Positions 24,161-36,523 of a DNA stretch of 64,000 bases are shown piece by piece. Made by a program: the position numbers and the translations under genes. Each line of letters opens with the position of its first letter. Positions within the stretch are counted from its first letter, which is position 1. The notes under the pieces were generated by a model, which saw nothing but the letters and a program-made list of their open reading frames with translations, made no database searches and was not told where the DNA came from. The DNA is from Amaurobius ferox (Eukaryota > Arthropoda > Arachnida > Araneae > Amaurobiidae), in NCBI GenBank assembly GCA_951213105.1, contig OX578138.1, positions 66,922,037-66,986,036 of the forward strand, in the 5' to 3' direction.

Positions 24161-24819
24161 TTAAATTTTGAAAAAATTGTCAAAAAATCAAAACTGTTAA
24201 TAAAGTTACGCAAATAGACATTTCTTATGTAATTTTTCATTAGAAAACGATTGACATAAATTTTAGAACGTTAACATGAACCGTTCTCGAGATATTGCAC
24301 ATTTTTCAAAAAAATTATCAAAAAGTCATATAAAATAAAAAAAACCATTTCTTAGAGAGAAACACGTTCTCTTTTCATATGTAATACCATGCGATAAATT
24401 GGGTGACATCATCCTCGTGGAATTAGCTCGTTCCATTCAGGAAAAAAGATACTTTGAGTAATACTTTGTATTTGAACGCCAATAGTTATTTATCTGCTGT
24501 AAGAATAACTTATTTCTTCGTCCATAACTCTTGGCGAGATTTTGGCGACGAATTTGGTGGAATGTCGCCAACTTGGCGACTTTTTTAAATGTTGCTAAAC
24601 TAACGAAAAACTCGCCAAATGGATAAAAATGACGCTAAATCAATGACGACTCATTGATAATGACGACATGGAAAATGACGACTCATTGACGAAAATTCAG
24701 TATCTTAGAAAGAATATAAATAACTACTATAAAAATAATCTCTTTTTTTTTACTGTAAAAGTAGTAAATTAATTGCATTATATAAGGAAAGTCATGTGCT
24801 GCCAACATCAGATTTTTTA
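24161..24819 (+). mobile_element. Family A element, copy 4, head-truncated
   Basis: Begins inside the element at 'ttaaattttgaaaaaattgt', runs through 'ccgttctcgagatattgcac' and the TTGGCGA/TCGCCAA palindrome (about 24530-24625), and ends at gccaacatcagatttttt. The head hairpin and microsatellite are missing. It lies about 120 bp after the Tc1-like remnant. A small local duplication is seen at 24645-24690 (gacgactcattga twice). Confidence 0.85.
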
Positions 24820-26777
24820 TTTTTTAACCTAATAACATTTTGTTATCGTAAAGCAATATTTTCCTATCATAATTTACGAAAATAATTCCTTATGTCGTGA
24901 TAGAGAGTTAAAATGCAATGTACGGAAAGAAGTTGCTAGCTCAGTGGTGTTTTTATATTTCTTCATTACATACTTATAGAGATAAGTAAAAAGACGTAAT
25001 TATATTAATAAGTAATAAAAACCTACTGTTTTTCCTCACTGCAATAATTTTTAAAATATTACTCACCGCAAAATTTCCTCGAATAATGATTTTTTTCCCC
25101 TTTTATTGCTTTAAATTTATGACAATTCTTTTATACATAATACAAAGTGTTTAAAAATATTCCTTTTAGTGATTTAAAAAACAAGAGAACGACGAAACAC
25201 GCTTGGTAATAGAAAGAAGGAAAAAAAAATAGATATAAAAGAACCTTTTCAACCTTCCCTAGCAATTTCATTCATCGCATGCATAAGTAATATCGACAGA
25301 AATTCAAATTCTCTGTTCAAATGCCGAGTTAAGTTATTAATAGCTGATCATAGAAACATTTTATTCTGTAAAAGACGATAAATAATTTTACATATTTTAC
25401 ACTGTTTTTATCCATTTTTTGCAGCATAAGTATTTAGCTTTTCTAGACACGTTTTTATCGAGTACAGTCTCTTCATTTGCACAAAATTTATCGATATTGT
25501 TTTAAAGTTTCGAGAAGCTTAAGTAGTTTAAACATGTATTTGCGCAGGAGAATATGCTATTACCCCTATTAAGCGATATACCTATCTTTAGTTAGCAGTT
25601 TTCTTCTTAGTTGCTTAAAGGTATAGATAGAGATTTTAATATTTAAGGGCGTTTTGCAAATAGTTTGTACTGCTTATGATTGAGTTTGCCCTTGAGAAGC
25701 GCTTAAAATTGTTTGAAATAACTTAAGTGTTTCGAAAACTTAGATCGTGAAATTTTCAATAAAATTCGTTTATTTAAATTTTACGAGAGAAAAATGTCCG
25801 AAAGTGGGGAGAAAAAAATGTTTATTATATGAAATTTTTACAAAACTGTTTAAAATAAATCGAAATCAAAAAATTATGCTTTGCACAGTTTAAAACAGAG
25901 GATATAAATTTGTAAATAAATGAATCGAAATAAATATTATTGTATATACTATATAAAATACAATATATAGTAAATACTATATATAGTATATATCGCGTAA
26001 ATGTTATAGCATTATAGTATATAGTAGTATACGTATACTTTATTAAAAGAGAAGTAAATTCTTTCTTTAAATCGGGACTTAATATCAAATAGTTCTGTTT
26101 TCTTTATTTTCATCCTGTAATCGCTTCAATTTTTCGTTCTGATTATTTGCGTTATAATGGAATAAACAATTCCATAAATATCGTTCGATTGTTAATATAT
26201 TGGACCAGAAGAAGGCGAGAAAGAATTACACAACAGAGGATGTTATCATATGTATTGTAGATTGACTAACGCGACATTTCGAACAAAAGCCAGCTGTGGT
26301 TTTCAGCTGTAATAAATTGATTGAGAAGGATAAATACAAAATGTTAACATTCTCAATCTTATAGCTATATGCATCAAATTAGATACGTATTCATACTTCA
26401 TAACGAAAAATAAGCAAAAATTATGCCATTCTGATAACAGTTCAACGAATTAGGATTTTGTTTCGATAATGATTAAGTTAGTTAGGAATTATTATTCAAC
26501 GGGGACTCCCTTTTAAATTTATTTTGTTGAATTCTTAAGCCAGCATTCAAAACCAGGATTTCGTGCTTATGGGGCAGTCAGATGCGAGAGCGAGCGCTTA
26601 CTCTGCTAAGCATGTCTACTGTTAATATCTCAAAGCTCTTTTTAAAAAGTGACCGGGCTGGTCGCCGAAGGCGGCTAGTATTTTATATACAAATATTTAC
26701 AACCCCTCCCTGTATCTTGACTTTTTATGTTTTATGTATTCGCTCGTTCTCAAATTGTATTTTCTTTCTATCTCTAG
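24820..26777. other. AT-rich intron sequence upstream of the first visible basonuclin exon
   Basis: No gene or named repeat recognised. A short TA-rich stretch lies at 25930-26000. The polypyrimidine tract and AG acceptor for the exon are at 26755-26777. Confidence 0.45.
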
Positions 26778-27013
26778 CCCTGGACAAACTCGGCTTCCGA
26801 CACCTCTTCAACAGTCACCAGGTTGAGCTGGTTCAACCTACAGTTGCATTTGATGTCGCGTCGCTGATGCTGTATGGTACAGAGGCAATGCCAATTCGTC
26901 TCAAAATACTGTTGGACAGACTTTTTAGTGTATTACAGCAGGACGAAGTCGTCCATGTTTTGCACGGGTTTGGTTGGACTTACGAGGATTATGCACGAGG
27001 ATACATTCTACAA
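26778..27013 (+). CDS. bnc2: Basonuclin/disco-type transcription factor, N-proximal exon (first exon visible)
   Basis: Encodes 78 full codons beginning [10 protein letters not shown] and ending GYILQ, preceded by two bases that finish a split Ala codon. In basonuclins this position follows a conserved HGWVAHA, which agrees with the split codon. The exon contains the conserved basonuclin block around [36 protein letters not shown] and [10 protein letters not shown]; family members are nuclear DNA-binding proteins and this N-terminal domain has no assigned catalytic role. Splice sites: acceptor ttctatctctag at 26777, donor gtaagta at 27014 (phase 0). The upstream exon with the Cys-rich start of the protein was not found. 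The paralogue name (basonuclin-2 versus disco) is by family resemblance; arthropods usually have one or two such genes. Confidence 0.93.
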
Positions 27014-27144
27014 GTAAGTACAGTGTGCTTCTAATAATTGAAAATACTATCCAAGGTTATTGCAAAACATGGTTTTTTTAAGGAAATATTATATATTATA
27101 TTTACTGATGTATTGGGTATAATTTTTTAAGCAACAGTAAAGAA

Positions 27145-27215
27145 CTGGTGTCATAGCTGGGATACGAACCTTAGACATCTGGGTGATCAGGTGATGCTCA
27201 AACCATTGAGATGCA
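27145..27215 (-). mobile_element. tRNA-like SINE remnant
   Basis: The minus strand carries A-box-like catctcaatggtttgagc and B-box-like aggttcgtatccc. The stems are imperfect. Judged a decayed retroposon head. Confidence 0.5.
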
Positions 27216-28337
27216 GAGATTATATTATTTTCTTCTATAATTAAAGTAAACCTTACGTTCTCCCGTTAAGATTTCAGATTGATATAAAGACACAATCAGG
27301 TTGTAAACCCATTGATTGGGTGGGCCACTCGCTCGCGGTGATTGATCGATTGAGTGATTGAAGTGAAACGTCAGATCTTACATAACCTTTTCATTCTTCT
27401 GTTAAAATCTAAGTATCATCATATTACAGTGCATAGTCTTCTATATATTAGAGATACTATTACTTTTGTTTGTTTTTACAAGGATTATATCGTCAAGGAT
27501 CATTATTAGTCATTAAATCTAAAAAAAAAAATTAACTTAAATCTTTAACTGCAAATTTTAATACTTGTAGCTACTAACCTAGGTTTATGAAAAAATGTAT
27601 GCCCTGGTGCAAATTCAGTTAGGTTTGCGATTATTGAAAAATTCATCAAATCCGATGTTATGAGTTGCTGAATTAATATTATTGTACTTATAAGTAAACT
27701 GCTGTTTAAATTTTAAACATGACGTCCAATATAGACGATATAAGAACGTCGGCAGAGTATCTTTATAGAGAGCTAGAGCGTCGGCTGGTCACAAAGATCC
27801 GTTGTGCAAATTTCAATTAGAATTTGAGTTTTTTTTACAAATGTTATAATTAACTGTTGATATTTCAGCTACTTTATGACTGTCGTTTCAGCCACTTTCT
27901 CTAAAATAATAAATCGGAATAATGATTCCGATTGATTCCGGTTCATGGTTAAAAATGGCTTCATTGACGCGGTGTTTAACAGTGGCGTTAACAGCGGCAA
28001 AATCCACTGTTAATACTTCTTTGCATATATTTATATGGCTGGAGAGTTGCTACATGATATAACCAACTTTTCACTATTAACAAAATGAAAAACATTGGCG
28101 CATTTTATATTGCAAGTCATGTATTTTACGTACATTTTACATTGTTTAAATTAGGCATATATTAATTATTATTAGAGAGCATATTACCTGTTATTCCGAT
28201 GGGATGATAGTAGTCAAATATGCAGGTGCATTTAAGACAATGCAACGCTTCATTGAGATCCAATTTAATCTTGGTTAGCACAAACTGGCAAATCTTATCT
28301 ATATCTGCAAAGAATAAAATGCTCTTTATTTATTTTT
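27216..28337. other. Intron sequence without recognised features
   Basis: AT-rich, no conserved frame or repeat identified. Confidence 0.4.
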
Positions 28338-29126
28338 ACTTTCCCTGCAATACATGGTAATGTATAGGGAAAGTATTGGAATCATGCCGAAAATCACAAC
28401 TGGAGTTTTCGACGGATCTACACGTTTCGAGACCTCTAGAATACGAAAAAACCATTTTTAGCGTGACGTCTGTGTGTGTGTCTGTCTGTCTGTGTGTCTG
28501 TCTGTCTGTCTGTCTGTGTGTCTGTCTGTGCAGATTTTGTATCCACTCTAATTAAAAAACTAATGGTCCGAATTTCACAAAATTTTGTAGGTAAGTCACT
28601 TGTGGGCGGGGCTAATGCTGATTAGTTTTGGGTACGATTCGGAATAAAAGAACCCGCCTTTTTTGTGAAATGGCCCGCAAAAGCTTGTATCCACTCTAAC
28701 TGAAAAACTAATGGACCGAATTTCACAAAATTTGGTGGATAAGTCGCTTGTAGGCCAACCTGGTGCTGATTAGATTTTGGTATGATTCGGAAAAAAATAA
28801 CCTGCCTTTTTTTGCAAAATGGCCCGCAAAAATCGTCAAAATCTAAACTAAAGAACTAGGTATACTCAAATATATCCATTAAATGCTCGTTTAATACGTA
28901 ATTTTTAACGACGAAAATAATACGACCAACCCCATTACACTAGGACTAGCCGTTCTCGAGATATTTTAGTTTTTCGTATTTTCTCTACACCACCTTTGAA
29001 AACAAGTCCGGTTACCGAATGAGAACGGAAATTGAATTATAAGTGAAATGAATTTAATTAAAATAAAGAGAACGTGGATATAAGTCTGCAGGGAAAGTCA
29101 TGTGCTGCCCACATCAGATTTTTTTT
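28338..29126 (+). mobile_element. Family A relative (subfamily A2) with internal duplication
   Basis: Starts with a hairpin actttccct...agggaaagt like family A and ends with the same terminus gtgctgcccacatcagattt. The interior is different: a gtctgtctg microsatellite (28475-28530), then a 147-bp direct duplication (28539-28685 and 28686-28832, each opening tgtatccactcta), then 'ctagccgttctcgagatatt'. Non-coding. Confidence 0.8.
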
Positions 29127-29284
29127 AATTTGGATGTGTACATATCAGGAAAAGAGATTGGTAAACGTAGAAAACAAAAGATGTAAAAGAAATATTAGCA
29201 AATAAAGTATTTAAAAATTTAGATATATTTCTACAAGGACTAAATATTAAATAAAGGAATCAATCTACTTCCCACAATAACACA

Positions 29285-29690
29285 CAAATGCAGCCATTGA
29301 TTTTCTTTTGTCTTTTTACTCTTCTTTATCTTAGTCATCACCAATTCCAAATTATTCTATTCGGGTCACACAACCCGTTGAGTGGACACAACTTATTTCG
29401 TCAGTTTTGGTTGACCAACTCTCTCTCCATCTTCTCTGCCGCGGCAAGACATCAATTACAACCTCCCACCCCTTTCTGTTGCCAGAACACAAGGGCTGGT
29501 AATGGCCCGTGTCCTGGAAGACCATTAAAAGTTCCCTTATGTAGTCTACACCCTTTTGGAACTAAAGCGAACTCCCCCCTGATTCCGGAAAGATTTGACT
29601 TCCTGATGGTCATTGTTTGAAGGCGTCTTCTTTGTTCGATGTATTTCGCCGACTTCTACTTGTGTTTGTGTTCATTTAGGTGCGAGCTTA
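29285..29690. promoter_or_regulatory. GC-elevated unique intronic island, candidate enhancer
   Basis: About 400 bp of mixed composition, free of the window's repeats. It includes an open frame of 110 codons (29288-29620) that has no recognisable domain and is probably incidental. Candidate intronic regulatory element on composition alone. Confidence 0.28.
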
Positions 29691-29807
29691 ATGAAATGTG
29701 AAAAACGGGATAGTAAAGCCTATAAAAGGCCCCAGGAAAACATGCAAAGGTTTGTCCAAGTATAAAATTTTGAGATTAAAAGAAAAGTAAAAATATAATA
29801 TGCAGTG

Positions 29808-29935
29808 TTCACTTCGGTGACAAGAGCCTACAATTCCGTTCCAGTAGCACAATTGGGAGAACATCGGCTGTCGGCAGTACGGATATACACGATTCAAACC
29901 GCGGTTGGGACAGTAAGGTTCTTTACAATGACACT
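29808..29935 (+). mobile_element. tRNA-derived SINE, second family
   Basis: Leader 'gttcacttcggtgacaagag', tRNA-like head with ccagtagcacaattggga and B-box cgattcaaacc, then 'gggacagtaaggttcttta'. These match the copies at 17386 and 19395 in order and spacing. Confidence 0.7.
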
Positions 29936-29964
29936 ACTCTGCATTATGGCACTACTTACAATGG

Positions 29965-30252
29965 TGGGAGCGGTAGCCCAGTGGTTAGAGCGCGGGAATT
30001 GCGCTCAGACGGCCCGGATTCGATACCCTCCGCTACCAAAACTGCCGCCGTGTTCATATGGAGTACGATCACGTTAAATATGTGGGTCCGTAAATCCTTC
30101 TGAGAGGTTGATGGTAGGGGAAGGAGGGTACGGTCCCCGTGGATGCCTCCCCTACTGGGTTCCGGTCTAAATTGAGTGGCTCTTCCCGGCCGTCCAAACA
30201 GTTACCTTTCACCTTTCTGGCAAGTCGGAAGCTCTGGGTCTCAACAACAACA
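29965..30252 (+). mobile_element. tRNA-derived SINE, first family, full length with 14-bp TSD
   Basis: Head tgggagcggtagcccagtgg with B-box-like ggattcgataccc, then the body 'aaaactgccgccgtgttcat', 'taggggaaggagggtacggt', 'gggttccggtctaaatt' and tail 'gggtctcaacaacaacaa'. Flanked by actacttacaatgg at 29951-29964 and 30253-30266. Its sister copies are at 38414, 60923 and (partial) 19615. Mobilised in trans by some LINE, which is not seen here. Confidence 0.92.
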
Positions 30253-30541
30253 ACTACTTACAATGGCACTACTCTGGACTACCCTAAAGGTTAGTGCAGT
30301 GATGTCGGGGTCTGAAAGTAACCCTAGTACGACTAGTACGGAATCAGGTGTGTTTGACATATTGGCAGCGATTTCAAATCGGGAGGGTATTGACCATGCA
30401 GGTTAGTTACTACTCGGGCTAAAAATTGTATCACGAGGCTAGCTTGAGGTAAAAATAGCAGGAGGTGGCCAGTCAGATTATCAAGTAGCATGTTAATATG
30501 TCATTAGAAGGAGGAGAATGCAGAGTTCAATTCGACGATAA

Positions 30542-30632
30542 AAGCTTGAGCTTGCAATACAGCATCGGTTGTCCAGAACGAAGATTCGCGGTTCGAGCCC
30601 AATTAGGACAGCAAAAGTTCTTTACATGTAAA
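30542..30632 (+). mobile_element. tRNA-derived SINE, second family, partial
   Basis: Retains 'gagcttgcaat', the B-box gcggttcgagccc and the tail 'ggacagcaaaagttcttta'. The A-box half of the head has been deleted. Confidence 0.65.
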
Positions 30633-32269
30633 ATAAAATCACAGATAGAGTTAACGAAAATTTCTTTTCTCTAAACGATACATTTGTATGTCCTAAGCTT
30701 CCTATTTTAAAGTTTCCTACCAAGCATTGTATAATTAGAGTTGCAAAAGCCGGAACAAACACTGTTTATTTCCAGGAAAAGGCCGGGATCGTGGGGAAGG
30801 GAATGTTGTAAAAATTGGGAGCTTGGAAAGCTTTTAAACCGCGGAAAAATATTCAACATTATATAGTTCGAAAATATGCTACATTTTACATTTTAAGATG
30901 TATGTAGGCTTTGTAGACAAAAGCAATAAATTAATTTATTTTGCATAATGAAAATTGGGAAGTTGTGCTGCGTAAAATAAAGTGTAAATTCTTTTGCCTG
31001 CGTATGAGAAAGTAGAAAAACTTGTTAGACATTAAAAAAATATTAGAATTTGAAGATTTTCTGAATATAAACTAAGAAATAATTCTAGACGGGAAAATTT
31101 TCAATTCATTTATAGGCTTACAAATACAAAAAGCTTTGAACTATAAAAATCTGTTTTAAGTGAATGATTAAATCGTATTTATTTAATATGTAGTGTTAAA
31201 AAGAAATTTACATTAAGGATTTGAATTTGTGCGTTGTCTATCTTCAAAGAGTTGTGCTACTGTCAAACTTTGAAATATATATATATTTTTAAAAATTCTT
31301 TTTATATACTAATATTAAGATTGATAAAACTGCTCTAAAAATGAAAACACATCACTTTAGAATATTTTTTGCAAGGATTTTAGCTTTCCATCACGCCTGA
31401 TTATCAGGAACACGTATAAAACTATATATTTTCTTCCTATCAATGTTTTCAATATTCTCAGTTTATTCTCCAAAATTCCCTGATTTTTTGAAACTCTAGG
31501 CATATTAATGTATAAGGAAAGTAATTACTTAAAATAAAATGTCTGAAATTTTTATAACATAAATTCAAGAAAATATTTAAGAACGCATCTGCTGATTTAC
31601 GCCACTTTACCATTCAATCTCTTTGCAAACTTGAACTCAAGACTTTTGAGGTCAAATGTTAGGATCTTTAGGGAAAATTTTGAGATTCCTTCATTTTTGG
31701 TCAAGATTTTTATTAAGCAGATTTCTGCGAATTTTGCAGATAAAACGAAAGATTTTTTTTTATTTTAACAAATGAAGTCGTAAGACATATTCTCAGGATT
31801 TGCACTGTTACTGTATAAAGTAATATTTTTACTTGTAGTTACGTGCAGAAAGTTAGATTTAAAACCCGCCCCCCCCCCAAAAAAAAAACATTTAAACTGT
31901 TTGTAATTGCAGTTACATACCTAGGATCAATATTTAATGAAATCCTTTACCATCTTTCACGGATGCTTTGTATACTTTATAATATTTGCATTTCCATAAA
32001 CAGGAAATGCAAGGAATAACAAATAAATTATTCATCTAAGATACAGGACTACGGAAAATAACACAAACCTTTAGCCAATTACTTACTATTATTTTTCACA
32101 TTTATCTAAAAACCAATCTTCAAATTATTTATATAACACCATTGAAAAATATCATCATCCCATGTTTTAACTAACTCTTTATTTAAAATGAAGATCTCAT
32201 AAAACCATCTCAGCGTTGATTATAGACTATAACGAAGATCTCATACCCCTTAAATAGGAATTCCAGAGC
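30633..32269. other. AT-rich intron sequence
   Basis: No gene or recognised element; C/A homopolymer near 31868-31888. Confidence 0.4.
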
Positions 32270-32600
32270 ATCACAAAAGGACCATCCTATCAACGTTGCG
32301 AAAGAAAGATTTGCTGGGCCACATCGCCCATCCGATTAAAACCGATCGTATTTACTTGTCACCTTGATGTCCGGACTCAATGATAGATGAACCTTGTCGT
32401 AGCCCAATCGCTCATGCCATTTGACATCTTGATGACATCATTCTCTTGCTGTCCCCCCCTTCTCTCATCAAAAGCCAGAGCTTGTTAGATTTAATAGCTG
32501 CGTGCAGTAGGTATTAAGTTAAGAGGAGCTTTGAAGTTAATGATTTTTGTCGCAACAGGTTTTATCTTGCTGATTTTGTTTTTTGTTGAATGTCAAGGTT
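32270..32600. promoter_or_regulatory. GC-elevated unique intronic island
   Basis: About 330 bp of mixed composition inside AT-rich intron, with no long frame and no match to the window's repeats. Could be a conserved regulatory element. Confidence 0.25.
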
Positions 32601-34329
32601 TCTGCATTGATGTAGTACTGTGGGACAAGTTGACTGTCTTCACACAAGGAATTATCATTAAATATGTCATATGAAGCATCCTAGGCAATTATGGTTTAAT
32701 TACTTAGGGCTGAGTTTGGTCGCTTAATAATTTGCAGTTGGGAAATTCCAAGTATAATATTAACCCTTGTATCCCGTCCTGAAGGCGTAATTTAATGAAC
32801 GACGACTTACTTCAGATTGCCAACTATGCATACTTTCCAAAATCCACACAGTAAATAAAGTATATTTGGTATGAAATTGGGCTCACACTAGAACAAATAA
32901 TCCGTTTTTAAAATATGTAAAATATATCGCACAATATATAAAATTATTTTCCTCCTTGATATGCACGTTACACTAATTATTTTTAAAATAGCAAAAGTCT
33001 GCCTACAATTTTTTGAGTCGTCTTGTTTCTGATAAAGGAGACTCAGGTGCAATATTTTAGTAGTTCCATGCATTACCTATTTCATTACTTTTTTACCATT
33101 TAGGAACATGCTTTAGGTGTTCCAAATTAAATATATCCATTAGCTATTATTTCAACCAATTCAGATTGAAAAATTATTTGATATTCAAATTTGATATTCA
33201 ATTCATTCATACGAAATATTCACCAGAGAGTTATTTTGCTAGCAAGAATTAAGAAAGGCACGCAACACAAAAATAACTATATAATTTGTCCTAACTTTCC
33301 ACATAGTTTTTATTTTCTGTTTTGTTTCAAGTAGATAAAAACTTGATACATTCTAACTTATTGGTATCCAAACTTTTTATGTTCGATCCCAACCGAGCCA
33401 AAACTTCGTGACACACCTGACTGCCAATCCAACATGTACGTATCCTCGATGCATCAAAACGTCTGATTTCGCTACTCATGAAAGATACGCCACGACCCAG
33501 GGATAGGAAAACAATGCGCCAAGTTGCAATAATAAGTAATTTGTAAGTAAAAAAAAAGAACTTTCTAATTGATAGATTGTACCAAACCGAACATTATATA
33601 GTTGTCGGTGTGAAAACAAGCAAGCCATCTGAATTCGAATCAAAAGACTTTCATGGGAAAATAAGTGTAAAAATTGGTTCATACTACCAATGCAATATTT
33701 TCATTGTTTTTCCAGAATGTCAAGTAAATGCGGTACAATTTTAAGTATACAATGCCTTCATAAAGTAGCATCTCTAACTTGTTGACTATAATTAACTCTT
33801 ATTAATGGAAACTCACCCTATCACATGTTATTAATGTTATTTAAACACAATTTATATTTATGGTAATATAGATTACCATTAAAATATCGTGTTCGAATAT
33901 TTTCAGAAATATAAAACCGTTTTCATAAATTGTGGTTTAGAAAACAAAACTAAATTGATGTTTATATTTGCTTTCCATTTAGATGACAGACTATTCTATA
34001 ACTCAAAATATAGAGGCGTTTATTTGTTCTGCATCTTTTCGAGACAAGCAACTTCTTATAACAACTATACGGCAATCAACTATCTATACAACTATAAAAA
34101 CTATAAAAGTAATAATATTTATTTCATAATGAAACTGCGCATCTTGTATCACAAAGACATCGCGAAGGATATCTAAACAAAGGACAAAAACTGTCTTGGC
34201 TGAATCAAACAAACCAATAGACAATTAAAATTAATTCATTCCCTACATACCTACGCATTTTTCTTTGAAGACATCTACGAAGCAAACTAGAAGTTCATTC
34301 ATCAGATGCTTTTTATTTTATTTTATTTT
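32601..34329. other. AT-rich intron sequence
   Basis: The longest frame (33889-34176, 95 codons) is Tyr/Asn/Lys-rich from base composition and shows no domain. Nothing else recognised. Confidence 0.4.
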
Positions 34330-34850
34330 ATTTATTTATTTATTTTTTGTAGGAGAAAAATCTCTCTACTCTGTCATCTTAATGAACTGTCACCGCACAT
34401 GACACGTATGTTGTCTTGAGGTGTCACAGACATATTTTTTTAGAGCTAACCTTGTCTAGGAAGTGTGAAGGATTAAAAGGAGTACCCATGACAAAGAACA
34501 ACATTGTGACGGTCACACAATAAAAGTATAAAAGTAGTCAGTGAAAAAAATTGCATCTCGTTGTCGTTGAAGCACAGTCTTTGAGCGGGACATCCTGTCA
34601 CATTTGTTCTAGAGATAAAATCTTCCGATAGTTTTTTGTCCTTGAAACAACTTGATGAGTACTTTTATATTAAGAAATACCGTCAAAGAGAAGGGACATT
34701 ATTTTCCTTGGGACTGGATGAACAGGAAGTGATGACCAATCTCTACATGCTCTGTGGTGATTAAAACGCATCACAGAGGATTTTAATTAACTTTAATGAA
34801 CTCACCAAATAACATTGTTGGCGCATCTAATGTTATTTAAACACAGTATA
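34330..34850. promoter_or_regulatory. Unique intronic island with homeodomain-like TAAT cores
   Basis: Mixed-composition sequence following an ATTTT simple repeat. It contains ttttaattaactttaatgaa near 34780-34800 and no coding frame or known repeat. Candidate enhancer only. Confidence 0.22.
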
Positions 34851-35885
34851 TGTAAGTAAACGCATGTCTATATACATGTATGTTGTTTTAGAGATACATG
34901 AACAACGTGTATTAGGAGTGGAGAAACAATTAAGACAAAGAGTCACTAAAATTAGAACATTAAAATTAAACCCCTCTTCTTAATTCCAACTTTACAAACG
35001 TTTCTATAGGCGGAGTCTGTGTTTTTGCATTTGATCTTTGTGCAGTCTGAGCTCAATCTATAAGAAATCGATATCCGACTACATGGTAGAATTAAATTTG
35101 TCATATTAGTTCCATTTCTTAGCTTTTGGGATTTCTTTGTGCCGTTTTGACTAATTTTTCGTCTTGTTGGGGCTCATTTAATCTTGCTCGGATTTTAGTC
35201 GTCTTGCTAGGACATTTCTATTGTCTTTGGTGCATTTCAATCTTGTGTGTTAGTTTACGTTTTGGATTGGCTGGACTGGTCTTCATTCTGTTTTTTGGGC
35301 AGATACCTCAGGTGGACGCTTGATCTACAACGGGTATATATATTTATGGATATTTAGCTTGCTTGACTTCGTGTTTGTCAGTTCTCTAGCACTGACGAAA
35401 GCGATCCTGCGTATCCACGAAACAGCTGTATGCTGCATAATTTTTCTATTTGGGCTAAAATACGTTACTCAAGTTTTCCTTATCTTTTGCAAAGTATATC
35501 CTAATTGTTGATTGCAATATTGTTACTCATAGATACTTTTCTGGCGTCCATTGCAAATCAGCTATTCCATGCTGTAAATCAAGAAAGAGGTCCACTTATG
35601 CTACACACCGCCTTCAAAAACGTGTAGATCTTAAAAATAAATCTGTGCGAAAACGATAAATTTCTTTAGCGAGGAAAGTAAAAAAGATCAAAATTGGGTA
35701 TTTTTGTATGCTTTCAAATATCATTACATGGCTACTGTGCTGATGAACAAAACCTCTATTTGCCTTTGTACGTCAATATATGGTGTTACCTCTCTTTAAG
35801 GTTTATTTTTTCCACATTCAAGGCTGTCCGGCTCACCCTAAGGTTTGGAACAATAAGACGGACGAGCGGCCTTACTTTTATCGCT
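34851..35885. other. Intron sequence without recognised features
   Basis: Short frames around 35126-35511 are hydrophobic but have no homologue I can name. Treated as chance. Confidence 0.35.
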
Positions 35886-36157
35886 GGTTTTCCGGGCTTT
35901 AATTTTGTTATCGTTATGCTGGCATGTACTGAATGATGCTTCAATATGTCAATGGTCTATATTAGCAATGACATGGTCTATATTAGCGGTCTATATTAAA
36001 TGGAATGGTCTAAATTATTAGGGTTTTCCGGGCTTTAATTTTGTTGTCGTTGTGCTGGCATGTACTGAATGATGCTTCAATATGTCAATGGTCTATATTA
36101 GCAATGACATGGTCTATATTAGCGGTCTATATTAAATGGAATGGTCTAAATTATTAT
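35886..36157. repeat. Two-copy tandem duplication, 136-bp unit
   Basis: ggttttccgggctttaattt begins at 35886 and again at 36022, and the two copies are nearly identical to 36157. Within each unit 'atggtctatattagc' is itself repeated. Confidence 0.92.
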
Positions 36158-36523
36158 GGTAATGGTCAACAACGAAACATATTTATTTGCCTGCAATTAT
36201 TTTTTTTTAAACAGCATAAAAATAAGTTGTTCATATCGCCAGCACATACTGAAGTGATTCTTGATTAAAATGCTGACAAAAAGCTTCAATTCGACCGTTA
36301 TAAAAATTCAAAAAATACTTCAGAAAAATCAACCATTAGCAGTATTTGGAAAAATGTACTACATAAATCTGTAAGCATAAATCTGCGCATAAATATGAGA
36401 TTTAGAGTGATATGTAGTTTATGTTTTTACGTCGTAGATTAGCTGAGCACATTTTTTAAAATAATATATAGATAGTTTATGGTGTCTTGTCCGGGGAATC
36501 AAGGCTGCCCACAATGTTTTCAC
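36158..36523. other. Intron sequence without recognised features
   Basis: AT-rich; nothing recognised. Confidence 0.4.

Noticed and set aside
6064..36157. Shared 136-bp period of the tandem repeats at 6064 and 35886
   Set aside because: The unit sequences are unrelated, so the equal period is most likely coincidence.
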